DNA of 64,000 nt, taken from NCBI GenBank assembly GCA_033721235.1, contig JAWWAY010000002.1, forward strand, positions 1-64,000, given 5' to 3'. The position numbers and the translations under genes are program-made. This document shows, one piece after another, positions 8,407 to 15,109 of this stretch; within the stretch, counting starts at the first letter, position 1, and every line of letters starts with the position of its first letter. The stretch is from UBA5078 sp033721235. Its GTDB lineage: Bacteria > Pseudomonadota > Gammaproteobacteria > Pseudomonadales > Pseudohongiellaceae. The notes under the pieces were generated by a model that saw nothing but the letters and a program-made list of their open reading frames with translations, made no database searches and was not told the origin of the DNA.

Positions 8407-9831
8407 TTAGTGACTTTCGCTAGCGACATTACTGCTCGAGAAATAGCGACCGAAAACAGTCTCCATCACCCACAGCGCCGCCAGCGCGACCATGATTAAC
8501 ACAGCCCAGCCCACTAGGCCCGAATAGAAGGCACGGTTTAATTCCGGGAAGGCAATATCATAAGCCATTAAAGTTTCCCAGCGCTCTGCCATCCAGTGCC
8601 AAGCACTGTGGGCCACGATAGCGGACATGATAATGACGCCTATCTTCTCCGCCACAAAATGCTTAAACACAAGCGCCAGCGCCGGCACAGCAATGATGAT
8701 AACCAATAGCTGCCCAATCTCGACGCCGATATTAAAGGCCAGCAGTGAAGTCACTAGATGGGTCCCGGCGAACTGCATACTCTCTGTGAGCAAGAAAGAA
8801 AACCCGAAGCCGTGCACCAAGCCAAAACCAAAGGTGACCAGCCATCGATGCTCCTGACTAAATCCAATAATATTCTCGAACGCCATATACACAATCGACA
8901 GGGCAATGAGGGTTTCGATCAGCGGCGGAAACCACAGCACTGAGGGCACTACGCCGAACAGCGATGACATTAGCGTAATAGAGTGCGCAACGGTAAAGGC
9001 TGTTACCACCGGCACCAAAGCTCGAATATTTCGCAGAGGTATTAATAGACAGAACAAAAACAACAAATGATCTTTACCCTCAAGAATATGATCGAAGCCC
9101 AACACAATAAAGCGCCACGCGGCCTGGAACCAACTTGGGTCTAGACTCACTTGCCCGGGGTTACCAATAAATGTAAACGGGCGCTCGGCGCCGCTAGGCA
9201 GGATGTAACGAATGACCGTATTAGTTTCCACACCTAGACCACCTAGGCGCGGATCGACAGCAAAGCGCGAGTTTTCAGAGCGAATCGGATAACGAATAAG
9301 GACATCCAGCAAGCCCTGACGCCAATACATATTCACACTATCGTCTAAGCGTGGCTGCTCAATATTTGCCAATGCCTGCTGGTAGTCCACGAAAGATCGA
9401 TTGGAAGGCAGAGATACGCGAACACGCGCCACTTCGTAATCTTGCAGCAACTCTCCCTCTTCAAAAAGATGGAAATTACTTAAAATATAGGCACTTACCG
9501 CCGTGCGCAGGGTTGGATCGGCTTCGGAGAATATCAGCGAGCCCGGTACTCCTTCTTTCGGAAAATCTATCTCCCCCAAGGCATCCATGGGGACGCGCAT
9601 TAAGACCGAAAGAGTATCACCCTCTGGCGCCACAAACGCCTGAACCGCCACGCTCAACGGAATATCATCGGCGCTGACTTGAGAGCTGGGCAAAGCCACC
9701 AGCAATAGACCTATGAATGCCAATGTATTGCGGACAAGCAAGATAGAGCAATCGTTCGCCCTGCGAGCCCAACGTCGCGTCCAGCTCCCGCTGCTATTTT
9801 TTTGCTTTTTCACTACTAAAAACCCCACCAA
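8407..9831 (-). CDS. HupE/UreJ-family membrane protein with periplasmic domain
   Basis: The 474-residue protein has an N-terminal signal or anchor segment (LAFIGLLLVALPSS), an extracytoplasmic domain to about residue 250, and a C-terminal block of about six transmembrane segments. The membrane block carries HupE/UreJ-like histidine motifs: GFDHILEGKDHLLF, FTVAHSITL and LVHGFGFS. Members of this family move nickel or cobalt for hydrogenase and urease, but neither enzyme is seen here. A role in metal supply to the neighbouring copper or zinc enzymes is only an inference. The start is a TTG at 9831 or a GTG at 9828, after GAGAG. It shares a direct-repeat operator with the PHM-like genes. Confidence 0.72.
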   Translation of the reverse strand: MVGFLVVKKQKNSSGSWTRRWARRANDCSILLVRNTLAFIGLLLVALPSSQVSADDIPLSVAVQAFVAPEGDTLSVLMRVPMDALGEIDFPKEGVPGSLIFSEADPTLRTAVSAYILSNFHLFEEGELLQDYEVARVRVSLPSNRSFVDYQQALANIEQPRLDDSVNMYWRQGLLDVLIRYPIRSENSRFAVDPRLGGLGVETNTVIRYILPSGAERPFTFIGNPGQVSLDPSWFQAAWRFIVLGFDHILEGKDHLLFLFCLLIPLRNIRALVPVVTAFTVAHSITLMSSLFGVVPSVLWFPPLIETLIALSIVYMAFENIIGFSQEHRWLVTFGFGLVHGFGFSFLLTESMQFAGTHLVTSLLAFNIGVEIGQLLVIIIAVPALALVFKHFVAEKIGVIIMSAIVAHSAWHWMAERWETLMAYDIAFPELNRAFYSGLVGWAVLIMVALAALWVMETVFGRYFSSSNVASESH

Positions 9832-9883
9832 AAACTCTCTTAAGCCACTGATTTAAATTAGTTTAATTAGAAAAACCTGAAAT

Positions 9884-9899
9884 TTGTAAGATTTTGTAA
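9884..9899 (-). promoter_or_regulatory. Direct-repeat operator candidate, copy 3
   Basis: TTACAAAATCTTACAA in HupE orientation, 53 bp upstream of that gene and 117 bp upstream of the divergent PAL-like gene at 10016. The orientation relative to the HupE-like gene is the same as for the other copies and their genes. It could serve both divergent promoters. Confidence 0.6.
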
Positions 9900-10015
9900 T
9901 CAAGCCAGAAAATCGCCGAATCCGAGTATACTGTCTCGACAGAAGTGAGTATACTGCCTCCCGGTCTAAAAAAAACAAAGCCTCATGTAGAGACTTACCC
10001 CGGAGGGAGATAAGA

Positions 10016-11203
10016 ATGACAAGACATATTAAATATGCGGCAGGAGCTACATTTGCAGTTGCGCTAGCAGCGCTCGGTGTAAGCCAGTCACAGTTCCAAG
10101 AGCCAGCCGAAGCAGCAAGCGATATGGTTATGGCACCTTCATTCCTTGTAGATCCATATTGGCCTAAGCCACTTCCTAATCAATGGATCTTGGGTCGTAC
10201 AATCGGTGTAGACGTCGATGAGCGCGATCACGTATTCATTGTTCACCGCGACCAAGACAATATGTTCGGTGGCCTCACTGAAATCGGCCTAAAAATGGGC
10301 GTCAGTGATTGCTGTACTCCAGCACCCCCCATCCTAGAGTTTGACCCTGCCGGTAATCTTGTAAATGCATGGGGCGGCCCAGGCGAAGGTTTCACATGGC
10401 CAGCATCTAACCACGGTATCGACGTGGCTCCTAACGGCAACGTTTGGATTGGCGGAAACGGTGGCGGCGACTCTCACGTACTCGTATTCACAGGTGACGG
10501 CCAGTTCGTTGCAGAATACGGTGAGCCAGGCAACTCTGCAGACAGCAACAGCACTACTCACTTCTCGCAAGTTGCTGAAATCGATATCGACCCAATGACT
10601 AACGAAGCCTACGTTGCAGACGGTTACGGCAATAAGCGTATCGCTGTTCTTGACGCCACTACTGGTGAGTTCAAGCGCTACTGGGGTGCCTACGGTAACC
10701 GACCTGAAGATGGTCGCGTTGCATACACTCCTGGTGAGCCTCTACCACAGCAGTTCCGTGGCCCAGTTCACTGTGCAACTCCATCTAATGACGGACTTCT
10801 ATACGTATGTGACCGCGGTACAGACCGTATCCAAGTATTCCGCAAAGACGGTACTTACGTGAAAGAAGTACAAGTTGCTCCAGATACTCTAGGCCAAGGT
10901 TCAACTTGGGATATCGATTTCTCTAAAGATCCAGAGCAAAAGTACTTGTACCTAGCTGACGGTCAGAACTTCAAAATCTACATCCTAGAGCGTGAAACGC
11001 TAGAAGTATTGACTAGCTTCGGTCACGGTGGTCGCGGCCCAGGTCAATTCTACGCACCACACAGTCTTGCGACTGACTCAATGGGTAACATCTACACTAC
11101 TGAAACTTACGAAGGTAAGCGCGTTCAGAAGTTTGTCTACCAAGGCATCCAAGAAGTTACTCGTGAGCACCAAGGCGCAGCTTGGCCAGCAGACAAGAAG
11201 TAA
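10016..11203 (+). CDS. Exported NHL beta-propeller, PAL-like with conserved zinc histidines
   Basis: The 395-residue protein has an N-terminal export signal (GATFAVALAALGVSQ) and about six NHL blades. It keeps the residues that define peptidyl-alpha-hydroxyglycine amidating lyase: R78 in VHRDQ, three zinc-type histidines (H133 in SNHGIDV, H252 in GPVHCAT, H349 in APHSLAT) and the catalytic-type Tyr204 in ADGYGNKRI. I aligned these from memory of rat PAL (HRGD, LPHGL, DGYCN, VPHSL, MPHD). GGAGGGAGATAAGA precedes the ATG, a very strong ribosome-binding site, and codon choice is uniform, suggesting high expression. Its neighbours, PHM-like copper proteins, are the expected partner enzyme. Other propeller functions remain possible. 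Confidence 0.75.
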   Translation: MTRHIKYAAGATFAVALAALGVSQSQFQEPAEAASDMVMAPSFLVDPYWPKPLPNQWILGRTIGVDVDERDHVFIVHRDQDNMFGGLTEIGLKMGVSDCCTPAPPILEFDPAGNLVNAWGGPGEGFTWPASNHGIDVAPNGNVWIGGNGGGDSHVLVFTGDGQFVAEYGEPGNSADSNSTTHFSQVAEIDIDPMTNEAYVADGYGNKRIAVLDATTGEFKRYWGAYGNRPEDGRVAYTPGEPLPQQFRGPVHCATPSNDGLLYVCDRGTDRIQVFRKDGTYVKEVQVAPDTLGQGSTWDIDFSKDPEQKYLYLADGQNFKIYILERETLEVLTSFGHGGRGPGQFYAPHSLATDSMGNIYTTETYEGKRVQKFVYQGIQEVTREHQGAAWPADKK

Positions 11204-11232
11204 TCTTCTGCTAGGCAAAGTCTAAGCTAAGG

Positions 11233-11274
11233 AAAAAAGCCACCGCGACGTTAATTCTTCCGGTGGCTTTTTTA
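11233..11274 (+). terminator. Intrinsic terminator after the PAL-like gene
   Basis: The perfect stem AAAGCCACCG/CGGTGGCTTT (11236-11245 and 11261-11270), 15-nt loop and T6 run form a strong rho-independent terminator 30 nt past the stop codon. Confidence 0.92.
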
Positions 11275-11404
11275 TTTGCCTATAGTTAGCACACAAAACC
11301 GTACACCAGCCGCAACACGATTTAGCTTTAAGAAACACAAGGTTCAGTCAAGGTTAAGCTCTAGAGCGGCAGTATTACTTAAACATTTGTCTTCAGGAGG
11401 ACAT

Positions 11405-11938
11405 ATGACAATTCGTCGCCTACTAGCTTCCACAGCACTAATGAGCACCTTCGCGCTGTTCGCATGCGCTACTTCAGCCCAAGACGTGGCAATCGATTAC
11501 GAATACACACAGAAGCCTCAAGTAGACTTCTCACCAATGCCAAAGGGTGCGATGAAACTATCAACTTTCTCTGACACACGCGCAGCGGAAGAATCCCACA
11601 TGATTGGCTCGGTAAAAATTTCAGAGCCTGTCGCCACAATAGTACAAGACGCTCTCACACAAGCCTTTATTGCCGGCGGCGCGAAGCTTGTCGACTCCGA
11701 TCAGTCCTTGACGCTAAACGGTGAAATAACAGAAGCTTCATTCACAGAAAGCAGTGGCGAATATGATGTCATTATTAGAACCAAGGTCACACTGATGTCG
11801 GGTTCCCGCTCTGCGTTTAATACCGTCATTTTCGGGCGGGCTAAAGGCTCCTCGGTTGAAGAAGCGGCCAGAGCCGCACTAGACAAATTAGTGAACTCAC
11901 TGATCTGGGACGATTACTTCTTGATGGAAGTGATCTAA
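11405..11938 (+). CDS. Small exported protein, probable lipoprotein
   Basis: The 177-residue protein begins at the ATG at 11405, with CAGGAGG close upstream; the longer frame from 11276 starts inside the preceding terminator region. The N-terminus MTIRRLLASTALMSTFALFAC ends in LFAC, a plausible lipobox, although cleavage after TSA by signal peptidase I is also possible. The body (DYEYTQKPQVDF, GSVKISEPVATIVQDALTQA, LTLNGEITEAS) vaguely resembles YajG-type outer-membrane lipoproteins, with a half of the sequence suggesting a soluble alpha/beta fold. I cannot assign a function. It is monocistronic, between two terminators. Confidence 0.75.
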   Translation: MTIRRLLASTALMSTFALFACATSAQDVAIDYEYTQKPQVDFSPMPKGAMKLSTFSDTRAAEESHMIGSVKISEPVATIVQDALTQAFIAGGAKLVDSDQSLTLNGEITEASFTESSGEYDVIIRTKVTLMSGSRSAFNTVIFGRAKGSSVEEAARAALDKLVNSLIWDDYFLMEVI

Positions 11939-11961
11939 GAACTTTCTAGTAATTCCCACAC

Positions 11962-12003
11962 AAAAAAAAGAGGTGAGGGCTAAAAGCCGTCACCTCTTTT
12001 TTT
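11962..12003. terminator. Bidirectional intrinsic terminator
   Basis: The stem AGAGGTGA/TCACCTCT, extended by GGGC/GCC pairing and flanked by A8 and T7, lies between the plus-strand lipoprotein gene and the minus-strand membrane operon. It can serve both. Confidence 0.92.
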
Positions 12004-12022
12004 ATGCTCTAAAGCTTATTGC

Positions 12023-12157
12023 TTAACCATAAGCCAGCTCAAGCATTTCCATCACGCCATCGATCTGTATCGACCAGTAGATAGCCGCAGTAATAATAAT
12101 AGCGACAGAACTGGCAAGCGCTACTATCTCGCGTGTACTCAGTTTCTTGTTTTCCAT
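12023..12157 (-). CDS. 44-residue single-span membrane protein
   Basis: A short unlisted frame encodes MENKKLSTREIVALASSVAI followed by IITAAIYW and a polar tail ending MEMLELAYG. It has one hydrophobic segment (about residues 11-28) and the charged N-terminus expected for a cytoplasmic end. The ATG is preceded by TTGGAGTTGAT, a good ribosome-binding site, and the frame follows the DUF6644-like gene by 49 nt on the same strand, before the shared terminator. These points support a real gene; small single-span proteins at the end of such operons are often subunits of membrane complexes. No family was recognised. Confidence 0.7.
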   Translation of the reverse strand: MENKKLSTREIVALASSVAIIITAAIYWSIQIDGVMEMLELAYG

Positions 12158-12206
12158 ATCAACTCCAATCTAAATTTTCTGAACTAGAAGCACCACACAG
12201 CACTGT

Positions 12207-12686
12207 TTAACCAGAGAAACCAATCCAACGGCCGGTGGCCGCGACACTAAACCAGAGCAAAATTGATGCAACGGCAGTCACTTTCAGCACCATAGGACTT
12301 AGTTCGTCATGGGGGCGACTGAGTAACGGACGCTTGATCGCAAACACAAATACGATACCCGCCGCCAGAGACGCCATCTTGGCCCAATAGAAGGGGTTAT
12401 AGTACATGCGCACAGCAACGGCACAGGCCATAAAAATACCAGTAGCCAGCACTACAATTAAGGCCACCTTAAACCACTTATGAGCCTCATCGGCTATCAA
12501 ATTAGATGACACGCCAGGCAAAACAATATTCAGCAAGCGTAAGTCTGTTACCAAAACCGTACCGCCAAGTAAGGCGAGCGACATTAAGTGTACAGACTGT
12601 CCGATTGCGTAAACGCCGCCATATGTTTTTCCGATTTGGCCGAGAAGGGATGTCTCCATCCATTCAAATAAAGGCAATAAATCCAT
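12207..12686 (-). CDS. Four-helix membrane protein, DUF6644-like
   Basis: The 159-residue protein has four predicted transmembrane helices. The first contains QSVHLMSLALLGGTVLVTDLRLL, of which the pattern H-x(9)-DLRLL matches the DUF6644 type of membrane protein; the others are near residues 72-92, 100-118 and 130-150. The ATG has AAGAGGAAATATCG upstream. It is the second gene of a minus-strand operon and is distantly similar to the first. The histidines at helix ends could bind heme, as in cytochrome b561-like proteins, which would suit electron supply to periplasmic cytochrome c-containing enzymes. That role is speculative. Confidence 0.7.
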   Translation of the reverse strand: MDLLPLFEWMETSLLGQIGKTYGGVYAIGQSVHLMSLALLGGTVLVTDLRLLNIVLPGVSSNLIADEAHKWFKVALIVVLATGIFMACAVAVRMYYNPFYWAKMASLAAGIVFVFAIKRPLLSRPHDELSPMVLKVTAVASILLWFSVAATGRWIGFSG

Positions 12687-12724
12687 CGATATTTCCTCTT
12701 CAAAACCCTACTCAAGGGAGCGAA

Positions 12725-13204
12725 TTAACCAGCAGGACAACCAGCTGCCCAAGCAATAAGATCCGACTGCACGCGGTAACAGTCATACCAGTCGTAGGCT
12801 ATTAGCCGTCCCGTAGTGACAACGCCAGCCCAAAGACATAACGATCCCGCAGCGGCATAACGTAAACGCTTTGGTGCTTTCGCATCATTGTCCCAAGTAT
12901 CGACCGATTCGTTCATGCGCTTATGGAATAGCCATGCGTTAATGCCTGCGACTATTAGCAGTACAAACTTAATGCGAAACCAAATACTGGTGGTATATCG
13001 TTCTGGTACGGCGTAAAACAATAACAAGCCTGTCACGATCATAACGGTAAAACCAATCATCATAGGCATATTGAGACGTGCAGCAATTTTAGATGCGGGA
13101 ACTTGCGTCATCGTTAAACCAAGCATACGCAGATCAATCACGCACAACATGCCAAGAAAGATCATCAGGGTTAGAACGTGTGTAGACTCGATCCAGTTAT
13201 ACAT
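12725..13204 (-). CDS. DUF6644-like membrane protein, 5' end cut off by an amber codon
   Basis: The open frame encodes 159 residues, MYNWIESTHVLTLMIFLGML, then the DLRMLGL signature, and four hydrophobic helices. The ATG at 13204 has no ribosome-binding site. The same frame continues upstream through a TAG at 13232-13234 to a GTG at 13285 that has a near-perfect AGGAGG five bases away. The upstream peptide VINDLLLQFARWLDTHA-stop-STGLHESYY has the amphipathic start expected for this family, which often has W or a related residue near the stop. The full gene would be 186 residues. As read, it is either a nonsense-mutated gene, a start-site relic rescued by reinitiation, or a TGG misread as TAG. 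Confidence 0.65.
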   Translation of the reverse strand: MYNWIESTHVLTLMIFLGMLCVIDLRMLGLTMTQVPASKIAARLNMPMMIGFTVMIVTGLLLFYAVPERYTTSIWFRIKFVLLIVAGINAWLFHKRMNESVDTWDNDAKAPKRLRYAAAGSLCLWAGVVTTGRLIAYDWYDCYRVQSDLIAWAAGCPAG

Positions 13205-13296
13205 ATAATAGGATTCATGCAGGCCAGTGCTCTATGCATGAGTATCCAACCAACGTGCAAATTGAAGTAATAGGTCATTGATCACAACAACCTCCT
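13205..13296 (-). other. Interrupted 5' coding segment with amber codon and AGGAGG
   Basis: This segment holds AGGAGG (13291-13296), a GTG start (13283-13285), 17 sense codons, a TAG (13232-13234) and 9 further sense codons that join the downstream frame without a shift. A single base change, TGG to TAG, would explain the interruption. Confidence 0.65.
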
Positions 13297-13622
13297 AAAC
13301 TACTGCTCATAATTTACCTTCCATTACTTGTTAACCCAGCGCTCTATAGTGCTGAGTTTAAGATTTCAGGCACCTCAAAGTACCAACCTACTCCAGTGGC
13401 GGTACGATAGCACAGATCACCCAAAGACAGCCCCGTCCTAGTAATCCGGCTGCCGCACATATATAACACTTCATATTGTTTTGCGCTCTGGCAGTACAAA
13501 CGTAGCTCTCTCGTCCTATTTATTCGCAACATAGCGCAGTTTAGGCCTGAAGAGTTGCTGTTTGATGGCCACTGCTATAGTTTTAGCCCAACCGTAAATA
13601 GCCCCTTCACGACTACGATCAC
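13297..13622. other. Divergent intergenic region
   Basis: The 326-bp gap separates the DUF6644 operon from the ToxR-like regulator gene. The imperfect hairpin CAGCGCTCTATAGTGCTG lies near 13338-13355. A 62-codon minus-strand frame (13344-13532) has no ribosome-binding site or recognisable sequence. I see no tRNA, terminator or repeated element. Confidence 0.45.
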
Positions 13623-14954
13623 ATGCACGACCAAACATCGCATCAAGAGCAAGCCGCTCATGAGCTTCCCGAACCGGAGGTTCTGCGCGCCATTGCCCAA
13701 TCGATCGCCGACAGCGGTGCTCTCGGCCGCTCGAAAGTCTATGGCCGACTATTGGCGTATTTGCTCGAGCAAGCGCTTGAGGGCGGCAAGCCAAAAGAGA
13801 TCGAAATTGCCATGGAGGTGTTTGGAAGAGGAGCTGACTTTGATGTTTCGAAGGACTCCTTAGTCAGAGTCTATATCTATCAACTCAGAAAGAAGCTAGA
13901 TACCTATTACAAGAAGCACACTCCCAACACCCCCTACCGAATCTGCATCCCCAAAGGCCAATATGCGCTTACCGTGGAAAGCCTCCCAGGAGATGCACGA
14001 AAGCCTAGCGACTCTAAGCAACTAAGCGACACAAGCTTAAAGGGTTTTTCGAACTCCAATTGGATGATGGGATTTATCGCCCTATTGCTGGTACTCAACC
14101 TAGTCGCATATTTCTTTGAATCTCCCGAGGGGCAGCTGCCATCGGCAACCCAACAGGCGGCACAGCTGACTCCTTGGAGTGCGCTGCTCGATGACGAACT
14201 GCCCATTCGCATCGTAATGGGCGACTACTATATCTTTGGTGAGCTCAATGAAAGGGGCAATGTAAGACGCATGGTTCGCGACTTCAATATCAACTCCCCC
14301 GAGGACCTTAACGAACTGTTTCTGGCAGACACGAGCGCGAGACAGCAGTTCCTAGACTTAAACCTGAACTACCTTCCTGAAGGCAGCGCTATTGCCCTAG
14401 CCGCCATTATTCCCGTTCTGCAAAAAGAGGGTAAACGCATTAGCGTCACCATGATGTCAGACCTCGATACTGGAGATTTAATTAACAGCCATATTGTCTA
14501 TATTGGCTATATTAGTGGTCTGGACAAGCTACAGCGCTTAGTTTTCGCCAGCTCGACACTGCAAATTGGACGCACCTATGATGAGCTATTCAATAGAATG
14601 ACAGGCGAAATATACTCCAGCGATGCCGGCCTTCCTCAACAAAATCAATCCTTTAGGGACTACGGGCTGTTCTCCACCTTCCCCTCCACCTCCGGTAACC
14701 AGCTAGTGATAGTCGCCGGAGCTAGAGATGCAGGCCTTATGCATACCGCCCGCGCCCTAGCCACTGCGGAGGCATTGACGCTTAATGCAGAGCGACTTGA
14801 CACTCCGACAGACGCTCCGGCTCCCAGCTATGAAGCACTGTATGAAGTATTCGGCATCGATAGGCAAGACTTTGACGCCAATCTCGTCCATTTAGAAGCC
14901 CTAGACCCTAGGCTAATTTGGAGCGGAGAAGCCAGTAGACTGAGAAGCCGCTAA
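13623..14954 (+). CDS. Membrane-anchored regulator with N-terminal DNA-binding-like domain
   Basis: The 443-residue protein has an N-terminal cytoplasmic domain (about 10-120) with the segment SKVYGRLLAYLLEQALEGG and then FDVSKDSLVRVYIYQLRKKL and YRICIPKGQYAL. That 'D-x-S-x-D-S-hh-R-h-x-h-x-x-L-R-x-x-L' pattern occurs in winged-helix-like domains at the front of several adenylate cyclases and TolB-like proteins. One transmembrane helix follows (MGFIALLLVLNLVAYFF, about 150-167), then a 275-residue periplasmic domain that I do not recognise. The layout resembles ToxR/CadC sensors, which bind DNA while anchored in the membrane. Its neighbours suggest it might control the copper-monooxygenase region or cstA, but no target is shown. 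Confidence 0.65.
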   Translation: MHDQTSHQEQAAHELPEPEVLRAIAQSIADSGALGRSKVYGRLLAYLLEQALEGGKPKEIEIAMEVFGRGADFDVSKDSLVRVYIYQLRKKLDTYYKKHTPNTPYRICIPKGQYALTVESLPGDARKPSDSKQLSDTSLKGFSNSNWMMGFIALLLVLNLVAYFFESPEGQLPSATQQAAQLTPWSALLDDELPIRIVMGDYYIFGELNERGNVRRMVRDFNINSPEDLNELFLADTSARQQFLDLNLNYLPEGSAIALAAIIPVLQKEGKRISVTMMSDLDTGDLINSHIVYIGYISGLDKLQRLVFASSTLQIGRTYDELFNRMTGEIYSSDAGLPQQNQSFRDYGLFSTFPSTSGNQLVIVAGARDAGLMHTARALATAEALTLNAERLDTPTDAPAPSYEALYEVFGIDRQDFDANLVHLEALDPRLIWSGEASRLRSR

Positions 14955-15038
14955 GCGCACCCTCCTCTCACCCCAAGCCAAACAGCACGATATTGTGCAA
15001 GCATTTGTGGCAATCCTTGACAGCGGGGCAATTCGTAT

Positions 15039-15067
15039 TGTGCCTAATGGTGCGACCTTGCTATGAT
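15039..15067 (+). promoter_or_regulatory. Candidate sigma70 promoter for cstA
   Basis: TTGTGC (15039-15044), 17 bp, and TATGAT (15062-15067) form a fair sigma70 pair 43 bp upstream of the cstA start. A better TTGACA at 15017 lacks a matching -10 at normal spacing. Confidence 0.45.
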
Positions 15068-15109
15068 GCGTCCACTTTTTTTCATAATAAAAACTCTGGA
15101 GAGTGCCTT

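Noticed and set aside
11276..11404. N-terminal extension of the small lipoprotein
   Set aside because: The extension starts next to the preceding terminator and hides the signal peptide; the ATG at 11405 has CAGGAGG upstream.
13344..13532. Minus-strand ORF of 62 codons
   Set aside because: There is no ribosome-binding site or recognisable sequence, and it lies in a divergent promoter region.
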